Origin: Granulicella sp.
Lineage (GTDB): Bacteria > Acidobacteriota > Terriglobia > Terriglobales > Acidobacteriaceae
DNA: 64,000 nucleotides
Assembly: GCA_025408425.1 (NCBI GenBank)
Contig: JANXYX010000052.1
Location: 56,828-120,827 of the forward strand
Direction: 5' to 3'
A program made the translations under genes and the position numbers. A model generated the notes under the pieces. It was not told where the DNA came from and did not search any database. It saw only the letters and a list, made by a program, of their open reading frames with translations. Positions 35,184 through 43,550 of this stretch are shown piece after piece. Each line of letters begins with the position of its first letter. The stretch's first letter is position 1.

Positions 35184-36530
35184 TCAGCGCGGAGTTGAGG
35201 AGGGGGAGTTCGGCTTAAGGACGGCGGCTCGGCGGGCGGTGGTCTGAAGGACGATGCGGGTGTTGCGGGCGAAGGTGACCTGTTTGCCGGGGGCTATCCA
35301 GCGGTAGTAGAAGGCGACGGCGGTTCCGTAGAAGCCGATGCCGGCTGCGAGTTCGGGCGAATGGCCAGCGAGGCCAATGATGTTGCCGGCCAGACCGAAG
35401 CCGTTGGCCGCGACGGTATTTTTACCAAGCTGTTGCTCTCTGTCTTGATCGAGGGCCCTGCTGGCAAGTAGGGCAAGAATCAAGGGGACGACAAGCTTAT
35501 CCTGAGGCTTGGGCTTGACCTGTCCTTCTGAGTTCATGGCGAGGTTCCCGCCGGCGGCGGAGTCTACCCCGGTGAGAGCAGCCTGGACGTTCTGCGTGTT
35601 GCCGTTGGGGAGCTCGATCTGGCTGAAGTCGAAGCGGAGGGTTCCGGCGCGGGCGAAGGAGCGTGCGGGTTTCGCTTTGGTGATTTCGCCGACGAAGATG
35701 GCGCCCTGGGGCACGGCGATGGTGTGGTCTTCGTTATAGATGGGCTCTGCGACGGTGGCTTTGATGGTTTGTCCGGCTTTGGCTGTCGCGGAGGAGAGTT
35801 GGTCGTCGAGATAGGCCTGGATGATCCAGGTGGGTGGGGTGTCCGGCTTTGCGGGGGGAGCTGCAGCGGGTTTTGATGGCTGGGGAGTTGGCGCGGCCGC
35901 GGGCGGTGTCTGGAGAGGGATGGAGAGCGGCTCAGAGGTCTCGACGGTCCAGGCGGTGCCTTTTTCGATGCGCTGTGGATGGTAGGGGATCTGGTGATAG
36001 AAGAATTGGACGAAGCGATCACGCTTGTCCGGGCCGGTGAAGACGGCGACCTGGTCGTGCATTATCTGGATGCCGTTGTCGAATTGCTGCCGGATAAAAC
36101 CACCCTTGCGGGGCGGGGGAGCGACGAGCCGGTAGATGGGGGCTCCGTCGGTAGCGGTGCCGGTGGCTATGGGGAGGGTGGTTCCGTCGGTGAGGACGAT
36201 CTGGGTGAATTGCACGACGGGGATGCGGAAGGGGGTGAAGTCTCCGTTCAGGCGGGCGCGAATGCGAAGGGAATGGTTGGAGCGAAGTGCGACTACGGTG
36301 CCGGTGAGGGTGGTGTGTTCCGGCAGAACGAGGGCATCGTCAGCGTAAACGGGGTAGATGAGCTGGGCGCTGATCTGCTGGCCGACGCGCATGGGAAGGT
36401 GGTTGCTGATCTGGACAGGGAGGGGAGTGCCGACGGGGAGCGTGGTTGCGGCTGGTAGAGCAGGGGACTGACTGTGTGCGAGTGCCGATCCGAGAAGCAG
36501 GAGATAGGGGAGTACGGATCGGGGAATCAT
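35184..36530 (-). CDS. secreted protein with VirB10/TrbI-like C-terminal region
   Basis: The 448-residue product has a signal peptide ('VLPYLLLLGSALAHSQ'). Residues 35-190 hold two beta-rich repeats ('LPVGTPLPVQISNHLPMRVG', 'IYPVYADDALVLPEHTTL'), a Pro/Ala linker, then a second copy of the same plan ('ATVAEPIYNEDHTIAVPQGA', 'IFVGEITKAKPARSFARAG'). These segments recall the beta-barrel of VirB10/TrbI, but no secretion-system genes are near. Its stop is toward the POTRA gene's neighbour; the two genes are only 6 bp apart on the same strand, so they form a likely operon with the POTRA gene first. Confidence 0.7.
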   Translation of the reverse strand: MIPRSVLPYLLLLGSALAHSQSPALPAATTLPVGTPLPVQISNHLPMRVGQQISAQLIYPVYADDALVLPEHTTLTGTVVALRSNHSLRIRARLNGDFTPFRIPVVQFTQIVLTDGTTLPIATGTATDGAPIYRLVAPPPRKGGFIRQQFDNGIQIMHDQVAVFTGPDKRDRFVQFFYHQIPYHPQRIEKGTAWTVETSEPLSIPLQTPPAAAPTPQPSKPAAAPPAKPDTPPTWIIQAYLDDQLSSATAKAGQTIKATVAEPIYNEDHTIAVPQGAIFVGEITKAKPARSFARAGTLRFDFSQIELPNGNTQNVQAALTGVDSAAGGNLAMNSEGQVKPKPQDKLVVPLILALLASRALDQDREQQLGKNTVAANGFGLAGNIIGLAGHSPELAAGIGFYGTAVAFYYRWIAPGKQVTFARNTRIVLQTTARRAAVLKPNSPSSTPR

Positions 36531-36536
36531 GTAGCT

Positions 36537-37886
36537 CTATCGTAGCGTAAGGGTTGCGGCATCGGTGCTCTTGTGGAAGGTGATGGTGAGATCGAGGGTA
36601 GCGGCTTCGGGGTCTTCTACGACGTTGCAGGAGGCTGGATAGTTGGCGCGTGTGTGCAGAGCAGTGTTGCTCTTGAGGAAGGCTGTGACGTAGCCTGCGT
36701 CGTAGATGTCTCCCTTACGGAGCTTCCAGGTGGAGTCGAAGTCTCTTCTTTGGCTGGGTGAGAGGTTGAGGATGGTTAGTTTGCGGAGGCGGTATTGCGG
36801 ACCTGGGGTGGCGGAGAGGGTAAAGGTAGCTTGGTGGGTGGTTGTGTTGAGGGTGGGGTTGGCGGTGATGACGACGTCCATATAGCCGTGGTTGCGGTAG
36901 GCAGCGTCGAGGTTGGCGAGCGAGTCGCGGAGGGCCTGCTGTGTGGCGGGTTCTCCTGGGTGGAGTTTGGCTGCGGTGGTGAAGGCCTGTGCGCTCATGA
37001 GAGGAGAGCCGGGCCAGTCCAGTCTGGCGAGGTGGTAGAGTTCGCCTTCGTGCAGGGTAGCGGCGATGTCGACCTCGACGTTGGGCGCGGCGGCGGCGGC
37101 GATGGTTCGGGTGAGACTAGTCAGGGAGGCATCCTGATATCCTGCGTCGCGGTAGATATCGAGGATGCGGTTCTGGAGGCTTGAGGTGGTGAGGCCTTCG
37201 TTATAGGGTGAGCCGATGAGGGAGCTGGTGAGCCTGGCGGTGAGCGGGAGGAAGGTTGGTGAGACTCCGGCGAGCTTGAGGGAATGGAGTCGGACTTCAG
37301 GGGGCTGGATGCGGAATTCGGCGATGCGCAGTGGCTGGCCAGGAAAGGGTGCGATGAGCTCTGAGGTGACGGTGGCGGTGATGCCTTTGGCTGTGAGGAG
37401 TTGATGGAGAGCGTCCTCTATGGCTTCCTGCTGGTTGCCGCCTTCCGGGATGGAGCCGTTGAAGAGTGGGACTCGCTTCTGGATCTCGCTGGTGAGCTCG
37501 CTGGGCTGCCACCAGACGAAGTTCTCAAAGCTGGCGTGGAGCATGTTTGCAGGATCGGTGGGTTTGATTTTGAAGATGATATCGACCGCGCTGGCGGGAC
37601 CGTCGAAGCTGGCCTGGACGTCGCTGAAGGCTCCGGTTTCGATGAGGCGGTCGGCTGCGGTCTGGAGTCCGGTGCGGGTGAGGGCCGTTCCGGGTTGGAG
37701 TCCGGAGGCTGCTTCGAGCGATGGTTGCGAGTAAGGGGTTTCGCCCTGAAAGACGATGGTGTGGATGAAGTACTCGCCCACATGCAGGGCGGGATCTTCG
37801 ATTTGATACGGAGCTGAGTGCTGGGCAGGAGAGGGTGCGGCCAGCAGCGTAAGCATCAAAGCGCTAAGCCAAAAGGAAAGGCGCAT
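36537..37886 (-). CDS. POTRA-domain protein without an outer-membrane barrel
   Basis: I place the start at ATG 37886, giving 449 residues with a signal peptide ('FWLSALMLTLLAAPSPAQ'); the ORF-track extension to 38171 runs antisense to the aldolase gene. Three or four POTRA-like modules are visible, such as 'FIHTIVFQGETPYSQPSLE', 'EFRIQPPEVRLHSLKLAGV' and 'YRLRKLTILNLSPSQRRDF'. BamA/TamA relatives would continue into a 16-stranded barrel of about 350 residues, which is absent. It is probably a periplasmic scaffold. Its start codon lies inside a hairpin (see separate entry). Confidence 0.78.
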   Translation of the reverse strand: MRLSFWLSALMLTLLAAPSPAQHSAPYQIEDPALHVGEYFIHTIVFQGETPYSQPSLEAASGLQPGTALTRTGLQTAADRLIETGAFSDVQASFDGPASAVDIIFKIKPTDPANMLHASFENFVWWQPSELTSEIQKRVPLFNGSIPEGGNQQEAIEDALHQLLTAKGITATVTSELIAPFPGQPLRIAEFRIQPPEVRLHSLKLAGVSPTFLPLTARLTSSLIGSPYNEGLTTSSLQNRILDIYRDAGYQDASLTSLTRTIAAAAAPNVEVDIAATLHEGELYHLARLDWPGSPLMSAQAFTTAAKLHPGEPATQQALRDSLANLDAAYRNHGYMDVVITANPTLNTTTHQATFTLSATPGPQYRLRKLTILNLSPSQRRDFDSTWKLRKGDIYDAGYVTAFLKSNTALHTRANYPASCNVVEDPEAATLDLTITFHKSTDAATLTLR

Positions 37887-37910
37887 GAGTAAGTATACCC
37901 ATGCGCCTTT
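37877..37910 (-). promoter_or_regulatory. hairpin spanning the start codon of the POTRA gene
   Basis: AAAGGCGCATG pairs perfectly with CATGCGCCTTT across a 12-nt loop. On the minus strand it follows the aldolase stop by 28 bp; the 3' arm contains the ATG of the POTRA gene, followed by a T-rich TTTCCTTTT. It may be an aldolase terminator, a translation-blocking hairpin, or both. Confidence 0.75.
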
Positions 37911-37938
37911 TTGATGCAGTCGATTTTTTTGAGTCAGG

Positions 37939-38928
37939 TTATAGTCCGACTTTGCTGTGCCATGAACTGGCGGACTTGAGAGCTGTGTTGACGTTTTCGA
38001 TGTTCTCGACGCCGGTGGATTCAAGCCAGTCGCGGAAGGCCTGAGCGCCGTGCTTGGCGTAGATGGGAATGCCATCCTTCCAGGTGGCTCGGCCGCAGAG
38101 GACGCCGTTGTACTTGGTTCCGGATTCTCCGGCGAGCTCGAGAGTCTCGATGAAGACGGGGTTGGAGACACCAGCGGAGAGGTAGATGAAGGGCTTGTGG
38201 GTCATGGACTCGGCATCGCGGAAGTGCTGGAGAGCCTCTGCGCGAGAGTATGCCTTTTCGCCCTTGAATGCCTTGGTTCCTTCTACGAACTCCATGACGA
38301 TGGGGACTTCGACCTTGAGGACATCGACGTTATATCGATTTTTGCCGAACTCTGCCATGGCTCCTGAGACGATGGATGGCTTTTTGAGGGCGTAGGCGAG
38401 GGATTTCTCATCTCCGCCATCGGCGTCGTAGCCTACGAACTCAAGGAAGAAGGGGATGTCGTGGGCGAGGCACTCGTCGCCGATGCGCTCGATCCAAGCC
38501 TGCTTGAGATCGTTGATGTGGGACTTCTCGAAGGGGGTGTAGTAGAGGAGGATCTTGATGCAGTCTGCTCCTGCTTCCTTGAGACGGCGCACGGACCAGA
38601 CGTCGAGGAGGTCTGGGAGACGACCGGCGGTGGCGGAATCGTATCCGGTCTTCTCGTAAGCAAGGAGGAGACCAGCGTTGTGACGGAGCTTGGAGGCGGG
38701 CAGGCCGAACTCCGGGTCGAGGAGGATTGCTGACGCGTGCTGGGTGAGGACGTCGGTGACGAGCTCCTTGAAGACTTCGAGATCGTGGGCGTCAGCAGCA
38801 GCGCCGCGCTCCTTGGCGAGGGACTTCTGGAGCGAGCCGCGCTGGTCCATAGCTGCGGCGGCGATGACGCCGCGGTGATCGGATACGGCCTTGAGTCCGG
38901 CCAGCTTACCTGGGGTCAACTTCGACAT
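37939..38928 (-). CDS. class I tagatose-1,6-bisphosphate aldolase-like protein
   Basis: The 329-residue protein matches LacD-type class I aldolases: 'GVIAAAAMDQRGSLQKSL' at the start, 'ILLDPEFGLPA', the lysine in 'CIKILLYYTPFE' (Schiff-base candidate), 'FFLEFVGYD', 'VLKVEVPIVMEF' and 'IYLSAGVSNPVF'. LacD cleaves tagatose-1,6-bisphosphate and several ketose bisphosphates to triose phosphates. No other tagatose or galactose genes are nearby, so it may serve as the general fructose-bisphosphate aldolase. AGGAGAT precedes the ATG by 7 nt. Confidence 0.9.
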   Translation of the reverse strand: MSKLTPGKLAGLKAVSDHRGVIAAAAMDQRGSLQKSLAKERGAAADAHDLEVFKELVTDVLTQHASAILLDPEFGLPASKLRHNAGLLLAYEKTGYDSATAGRLPDLLDVWSVRRLKEAGADCIKILLYYTPFEKSHINDLKQAWIERIGDECLAHDIPFFLEFVGYDADGGDEKSLAYALKKPSIVSGAMAEFGKNRYNVDVLKVEVPIVMEFVEGTKAFKGEKAYSRAEALQHFRDAESMTHKPFIYLSAGVSNPVFIETLELAGESGTKYNGVLCGRATWKDGIPIYAKHGAQAFRDWLESTGVENIENVNTALKSASSWHSKVGL

Positions 38929-39126
38929 TGCAATGATCTCCTATACCGACTTTACGGTGATGATCCGCGAACCGCCATTTTACACAGGGGCAGGCTGGTT
39001 GGGCATCAACGTTGATTATCGTCCTTTGTATGAGCCTGTGCATCCCGGAGTGACGGCAGATGGGAAGGGCTGAGGAGGACTTGGCGGCAGCGGTGGCACC
39101 GATACGATTGATTGGTGTTTTGGGGC

Positions 39127-39591
39127 TTATCTGTTGTCCTCTTCTTCTTCGTCCTCATCTTCATCTTCATCGTCGTAGGGGGAGAGATCGAGCATGGTGC
39201 CCGGTTCGGCGAGGTCGAGACCGTCTGGGGTGGAGGCTATGGAGCGGATGATGTCTGGCGCGTAGGGCTTGAGGTGGAGGTTCGCGGCGTTCATGGAGGC
39301 GAGTTGGAGTCCGTAGAGGAGCGCGGTGGCACGCCTGGTGTCGAGCTGTCCGGTTGCGAGGGCGTTGATGACGACAGAGAGAGCGATCTGAACGGACTCG
39401 CGGTCTTCGAGGGCGGAGAGTTCGAGGTGTTGCCCCGGGATGAGGTAGCCGCGGGTGGTTTCGGTGTGACGGAAGGAGGTGTGGCGCTGGAGGAGGCGGT
39501 TATGGAAGTAGCAGTAGGGGCGCTGGTTGAGGGAGGGGGCCTGACACTGGAGGCCGTTGGTCTTGATGTGGCGGCAGATGGGAACTTGCAT
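39127..39591 (-). CDS. Cys/His-motif protein with acidic tail, unknown function
   Basis: The 154-residue product has an N-terminal C6-x9-C16-x10-C27-x2-H30 pattern ('PICRHIKTNGLQCQAP', 'RPYCYFHNRL'), a probable single zinc site. The middle (about residues 60-115) is helical, with 'RESVQIALSVVINALATGQLDTRRATALLYGLQLAS'. The end is a run of Asp/Glu ('DEDEDEDEEEEDNR'). Proteins of this plan recur in Acidobacteria, but I know no function; a nucleic-acid-related role is plausible. AAAGGAT lies upstream of the ATG, following GC-rich hairpins. Confidence 0.78.
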   Translation of the reverse strand: MQVPICRHIKTNGLQCQAPSLNQRPYCYFHNRLLQRHTSFRHTETTRGYLIPGQHLELSALEDRESVQIALSVVINALATGQLDTRRATALLYGLQLASMNAANLHLKPYAPDIIRSIASTPDGLDLAEPGTMLDLSPYDDEDEDEDEEEEDNR

Positions 39592-39650
39592 GGTTTTATC
39601 CTTTTTGGGGTGGGGTACCCCCCTGGGGGGTAGGTGGTTAAAAGTCGAAT

Positions 39651-39696
39651 GGATGCAACGAGTTAGCGAAATGTGTCTCGCTAACCTATTGCATCC
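39651..39696. repeat. compound hairpin, 16 base pairs in two stems
   Basis: GGATGCAA pairs with TTGCATCC, and inside it GTTAGCGA pairs with TCGCTAAC, separated by a symmetric 3x3 internal loop and closed by an 8-nt loop. Both arms are perfect. There is no adjacent U-run on either strand. Confidence 0.85.
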
Positions 39697-39730
39697 AGAG
39701 GATTTACGGCTAAATATTAGATTCTAAACG

Positions 39731-39762
39731 AGTAAGCCCCGGCGGGTTGGCCGGGGCTCACT
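39731..39762 (-). terminator. hairpin downstream of rph
   Basis: AGCCCCGG pairs with CCGGGGCT across an 8-nt loop, with AGT/ACT extending the stem past a mismatch. It is 236 bp after the rph stop on the minus strand. The trailing sequence is only moderately U-rich. Confidence 0.5.
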
Positions 39763-39997
39763 TGTTACCTGATCTCTACTTCAATTGTAGCGGTTTGAGT
39801 GGAACTGCCAGACAGTATTTATTGCCTTTTGAATCAATGAGATAGGCTGTTTCTGGACTTGACAAGCGTTTTTGCTGGGAAAAAATGAAGGAAAAAAAGC
39901 GAGGCCGATTGATGACGTCGTTCTGGCCGTGTCTTCGCTGTGCTGTCAGGGTCTATTGAGGTGCATGTGATTTTGAAGCCATGGTGGAGATTGCGAC

Positions 39998-40744
39998 TTA
40001 AGAGGTGGCGTTGAGAGCGGCCTGCTGGATGGCGAGGAGTTGTTGGATGCCGGCTTCGGCGTAGTCGAGCATGTGGGTGAGCTGGGCTCGGGTGTAGGAG
40101 TCTTTTTCTGCGGTGGCCTGGGTTTCGACGAGGCCTCCTGAGGCGAGCATGACGACGTTCATGTCGACGGTGGCGCGGGAGTCTTCTTCGTAGCAGAGGT
40201 CGAGGAGGGTGTGTCCATCGACGATGCCGACCGAGGTGGCAGCGACCATCTGGCGCAGGGGCGAGGCTTTGAGGGTGCCTGCGGCGACGAGTTTGTTGAG
40301 GGCGATGGCGAGGGCGACGCAGGCTCCGGTTATGGCAGCAGTGCGGGTTCCTCCGTCGGCCTGGAGGACGTCGCAGTCGAGGATGATGGTTCTTTCTCCG
40401 AGTGCTTTCATGTCGACGACAGAGCGGAGGGAGCGGCCGATAAGGCGCTGGATTTCGTGGGTTCTTCCGCCGACCTTGCCGCGCTCGGACTCTCGGGGGG
40501 TGCGGGTGAGGGTTGCGCGGGGGAGCATGCCGTACTCTGCGGTGACCCAGCCGCGGCCGGAGTTGCGGAGCCATCCGGGGACGCCGGTCTCGATGGTGGC
40601 GTTGCAGAGGACGCGGGTGTTGCCTGATTCCATAAGGACAGAGCCTTCGGGGGTGACGACGTAGCCGGGAGTGATGCGGGTGGTGCGGAGGGTATCTGCG
40701 GAGCGGTTGTCCGGGCGGAAGAGGAGAGGTGCGGCTTCAGGCAT
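39998..40744 (-). CDS. rph: ribonuclease PH
   Basis: The 248-residue phosphorolytic exoribonuclease trims the 3' end of tRNA precursors. It shows '[20 protein letters not shown]', '[22 protein letters not shown]' with the Arg pair that binds phosphate, '[22 protein letters not shown]', '[19 protein letters not shown]' and '[17 protein letters not shown]'. Length and motifs are complete. A long intergenic region separates it from the following gene on this strand. Confidence 0.97.
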   Translation of the reverse strand: MPEAAPLLFRPDNRSADTLRTTRITPGYVVTPEGSVLMESGNTRVLCNATIETGVPGWLRNSGRGWVTAEYGMLPRATLTRTPRESERGKVGGRTHEIQRLIGRSLRSVVDMKALGERTIILDCDVLQADGGTRTAAITGACVALAIALNKLVAAGTLKASPLRQMVAATSVGIVDGHTLLDLCYEEDSRATVDMNVVMLASGGLVETQATAEKDSYTRAQLTHMLDYAEAGIQQLLAIQQAALNATS

Positions 40745-41064
40745 GAGGCGATTATAGTTGCGCGGGGCTGAGTCGGTGGTGCGTGGGCGGTGACTTTGGT
40801 TCGGGTGCTGGGATGGTCGGCTGGTTCCAGAATGGGAATCGGTTCCGAAATGGGAAAGGGGAGCTGGGGTATTTTGGTGGATTTTGAAGTCTCGAGTTTC
40901 AAAATGGGAATTGAGTGATGGAGGCAGTGGGAATATAAATTAGCGATAACCGGTTTTATGTGCAATGACTTAGACTTGGGGTTCCAGTTTGGCACTTGAA
41001 ATGATTACGGAAGTGCATCCGGCCTTGGTACCAGAGTAAGCCGGAGTTGATTGGGAGCAGGGCC
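40745..41064. promoter_or_regulatory. 320-bp upstream region with three phased TTCC-N5-GGGAA motifs
   Basis: Three copies of GTT[CT]C[AG/CA]AAATGGGAA-like sequence lie at 40824-40839, 40842-40857 and 40896-40911, with start-to-start spacings of 18 and 54 bp. A fourth half motif, GTTCCAG, is at 40981. Near it, GG-N10-GA at 40991-41004 (TTTGGCACTTGAAATGATT) resembles a weak sigma-54 -24/-12 element. The region lies directly upstream of the operon that encodes an NtrC-type activator and may be its control region. Confidence 0.5.
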
Positions 41065-41571
41065 ATGCAGGCAACGCAGAGCAGTACAGCCTCAGGGAAG
41101 ACGGGCCGCCAGGAACAGTTTGCGGCATTACGTTACATCAGCCGTCAGTTGGAGATAAGCGCTGACGCGGGACAGGATGAGGATCGTGGCCGGGGTCGAC
41201 CGCCGGGGACGGGTGGGGGCGGGCTGGACGGATTCGATATTGCGCAGGATGCGGCGAGTCTGCTGGCGGTGCTGAGTCTCTACTCGGAGTTGCTGGCGCG
41301 GCCGGATCTGTCGTGGGATGAGCACCTGGAATATGCGGCACAACTGAAGGTACTGACGGATCGGAGCTGGGAGTTGGTGGGGCGATTTTTGCGCCGCTCT
41401 CGCGGTGAGATGCGCTGGATGGGGGAGCGTGCGGGGTTGCCTGCTGCGGTTGTATCGGCAGATGTGGCCGGCGCCGACGTGGATGGCGCTGGACTGCCAG
41501 CTCGTCGTGGACCGACGAGCGAGCGGGGCACGCGGGTGATGGAAGGAGCTGCGGGGTGGATGGCATGTTAG
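41065..41571 (+). CDS. unknown protein encoded upstream of an NtrC-type regulator
   Basis: From ATG 41065 the product has 168 residues. Ends look disordered; the central part, 'DAASLLAVLSLYSELLARPD' and 'HLEYAAQLKVLTDRSWELVGRFL', resembles two antiparallel helices of a histidine-kinase dimerisation (HisKA-like) domain, but no phospho-His or ATPase domain is present. The gene overlaps the regulator gene by 16 bp, which implies coupled translation and a functional link, possibly as an adaptor or phosphotransfer decoy. This is inference. Confidence 0.7.
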   Translation: MQATQSSTASGKTGRQEQFAALRYISRQLEISADAGQDEDRGRGRPPGTGGGGLDGFDIAQDAASLLAVLSLYSELLARPDLSWDEHLEYAAQLKVLTDRSWELVGRFLRRSRGEMRWMGERAGLPAAVVSADVAGADVDGAGLPARRGPTSERGTRVMEGAAGWMAC

Positions 41572-43160
41572 TGGCTAACGGAATGAGGACGGTGAAGGTG
41601 GAGGACGCGAAGATGGGCGGCAGCGGAAGCGTTGTATTGGGGTCGGCGCAGGCAGGAGTACTGGCAGGATTGGCGGAGCAGAGCAAGTTGCATGCTGGGC
41701 CTGGACTGTTGCGGAATCTCTCCGATGGCGAGTTGGTCGTATTGCAGGTGCTGGTGGTGGATGACGATGAGCCGATGCGGAGGGCTTGCAGCGAGATTGC
41801 AATCGGGATGGGTTGTGAGGTGGTGCAGGCTGAGAATGTGCCGGCAGCGCAGGCGATTCTGAAGTATCAAAAGGTTGATTTGCTGCTGCTGGATCTGCGG
41901 TTGCCGGGGGTGGGTGGACTGGCTCTTCTGGAACAGGTGAAGGCCTTGTATCCGGATACGGCGGTGGTGGTGATGACGGCGTTTGCGACGGTGTCTTCCG
42001 CGGTGGAGGCGATGCGAATTGGGGCGGGAGATTACCTGACCAAGCCGTTTGCGATGGAGGAGCTAACGGCGGTGCTGGAGCGAGCGGGTAAGCGGGTGCA
42101 GTTTCATCTGGAGAGCCGTCGGCTGCGGGAGCGATTGCGGACGAAAAAGGGGATGGGGGAGCTGGTGGGGCAGACTCCAGAGATGGAGAAGCTGTACCGG
42201 ATTTTATCGAAAGTGGCGTTCTCGACGCACCCGGTTCTGATTCTGGGGGAGAGCGGGACGGGCAAGGAGATGGTGGCGCGATCGATCCATTGCAATGGGC
42301 CGAACGCGGCGAAGCCATTTATTCCGGTGGACTGCGGATCGCTGGTGCCGACGCTGATTGAGAGTGAACTGTTTGGGCATGTGAAAGGTGCGTTCACGGG
42401 CGCGCATCAAGCGAAGGTGGGACTGCTGGCGGCGGCGCATGGCGGGACAGTATTTCTGGATGAGGTGGGGGAGTTGCCGCTGGATCTGCAGGCGAAGCTG
42501 CTGCGTGCGCTGCAGGAGAAAGAGGTGCGCCCGGTGGGAGCGACGCATGCGGTACCAATCTGTGCGCGGGTGCTGGCTGCAACGAACCGTGACCTGGCGT
42601 TGATGGTGGAGCAGGGACGGTTTCGAAAAGATCTCTATTATCGATTGAATGTGGTGAATTTACGGATTCCTCCGCTGCGGGATCGACGGGGCGACATTGC
42701 GGGACTGGCGGTGCATTTTCTGGAGCGGATGGAGCGCGAGACGGGAGTTGAGCGAAGCTTCTCCGACGATGCGCTGCGGGTGATGACGGAGTACGACTGG
42801 CCGGGCAATGTTCGTGAGCTGGAGAATGCGATTGAGCGGGCGTGTGCGCTATCGAGCGGGCCGGTGCTGCATATGGGCGATCTGCCGACGCAGTTGCAGG
42901 ACTTTCGCATGCATTGGGTGCAGCGGGTGCCGACGGTCGAGGTGGACGAGGCTGAACTGGATGGGGTGCTGGGCGGGGGGGCGAGACGAACGAAGATTGT
43001 TTCGATCGCTGTGATGGAGAAGGAGGCGATTCTGGCAACGATTGATCGGTTGAAGGGAGACAAGCTGATGGCGGCACGTCTTCTGGGGATTGGGAAGACG
43101 ACGTTGTACCGGAAGTTGAAGGAGTACGGAGTGATGGATGGTGGGGAGGGGGCGAATTGA
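41556..43160 (+). CDS. sigma-54-dependent response regulator, NtrC family
   Basis: The GTG at 41556 has AAGGAG at 7-nt spacing and gives 534 residues. After about 60 non-conserved residues comes a receiver domain with 'LVVDDDEP' and phospho-acceptor D113 in 'LLLLDLRLPG'. The AAA+ domain has Walker A 'GESGTGKE', the sigma-54 contact motif 'GAFTGA' and Walker B 'GGTVFLDEVGELP'. A Fis-type HTH closes the protein ('AARLLGIGKTTLYRKLKEYG'). It should activate sigma-54 promoters when phosphorylated. No cognate histidine kinase is adjacent. The N-terminal extension before the receiver is unusual. Confidence 0.93.
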   Translation: MDGMLVANGMRTVKVEDAKMGGSGSVVLGSAQAGVLAGLAEQSKLHAGPGLLRNLSDGELVVLQVLVVDDDEPMRRACSEIAIGMGCEVVQAENVPAAQAILKYQKVDLLLLDLRLPGVGGLALLEQVKALYPDTAVVVMTAFATVSSAVEAMRIGAGDYLTKPFAMEELTAVLERAGKRVQFHLESRRLRERLRTKKGMGELVGQTPEMEKLYRILSKVAFSTHPVLILGESGTGKEMVARSIHCNGPNAAKPFIPVDCGSLVPTLIESELFGHVKGAFTGAHQAKVGLLAAAHGGTVFLDEVGELPLDLQAKLLRALQEKEVRPVGATHAVPICARVLAATNRDLALMVEQGRFRKDLYYRLNVVNLRIPPLRDRRGDIAGLAVHFLERMERETGVERSFSDDALRVMTEYDWPGNVRELENAIERACALSSGPVLHMGDLPTQLQDFRMHWVQRVPTVEVDEAELDGVLGGGARRTKIVSIAVMEKEAILATIDRLKGDKLMAARLLGIGKTTLYRKLKEYGVMDGGEGAN

Positions 43161-43238
43161 TGGGAGGGGCTGCTCCGCGGGAGGGCGCATTTTGCTATTC
43201 TGGGCTCACCCTTAGTAAGAGAGTGAGAGTTGAAGCGC

Positions 43239-43466
43239 ATGTCCGATGAAGCAGCAGTAAAGATTATTGTCCGTCCGAACGGCCCATTACGGGTGGAAGG
43301 TCCCATTCAGTTGACGGATGCCGATGGGAAGCAGTGGGATCTGACGGGGAAGCCTGCGATTTCGTTGTGCCGTTGTGGCGCGAGCGCGAAGCGTCCGTTC
43401 TGCGATGGCTCGCATAACAAGATTGGATTCCAGTGCTCCGCGAGCCCGGAAGCGATATTGACCTAA
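43239..43466 (+). CDS. CDGSH iron-sulfur domain protein
   Basis: The 75-residue protein has the complete CDGSH motif, 'CRCGASAKRPFCDGSH', which ligates a 2Fe-2S cluster with three Cys and one His. Residues 5-45 form the usual N-terminal beta strands ('IIVRPNGPLRVEGPIQLTDADG'). Bacterial members are small cytoplasmic proteins of uncertain role in iron or redox handling. The start at ATG 43239 is preferred to TTG 43230. Confidence 0.92.
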   Translation: MSDEAAVKIIVRPNGPLRVEGPIQLTDADGKQWDLTGKPAISLCRCGASAKRPFCDGSHNKIGFQCSASPEAILT

Positions 43467-43481
43467 GCGGAAGGAAATGAG

Positions 43482-43512
43482 AGGGACGTGGTGATGAGCC
43501 GCGTCCCTTTTT
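43482..43512 (+). terminator. rho-independent terminator after the CDGSH gene
   Basis: AGGGACG pairs with CGTCCCT around a 13-nt loop and is followed by TTTTTC. Confidence 0.85.
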
Positions 43513-43550
43513 CAGCTTGACCTGGATGTGCGAACTCTGGAGATCTCTTG

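Larger units (their letters stand above)
39592..39997. ncRNA. structured 406-bp intergenic region upstream of the Cys/His gene
   Basis: This stretch holds three strong structures and no credible ORF: CCCCCC/GGGGGG-type pairing at about 39609-39632 next to the ribosome site; a compound hairpin at 39651-39696; and AGCCCCGG/CCGGGGCT at 39731-39762. On the minus strand it would be the leader of the Cys/His protein mRNA and the 3' region after rph. A leader regulator, a separate small RNA, or two terminators are all possible. Confidence 0.45.

Noticed and set aside
40991-41004. A sigma-54 promoter before the NtrC-type regulator operon
   Set aside because: The -24 GG is present at the right distance, but the -12 element is GA rather than GC, so it is too weak to list as a promoter in its own right.
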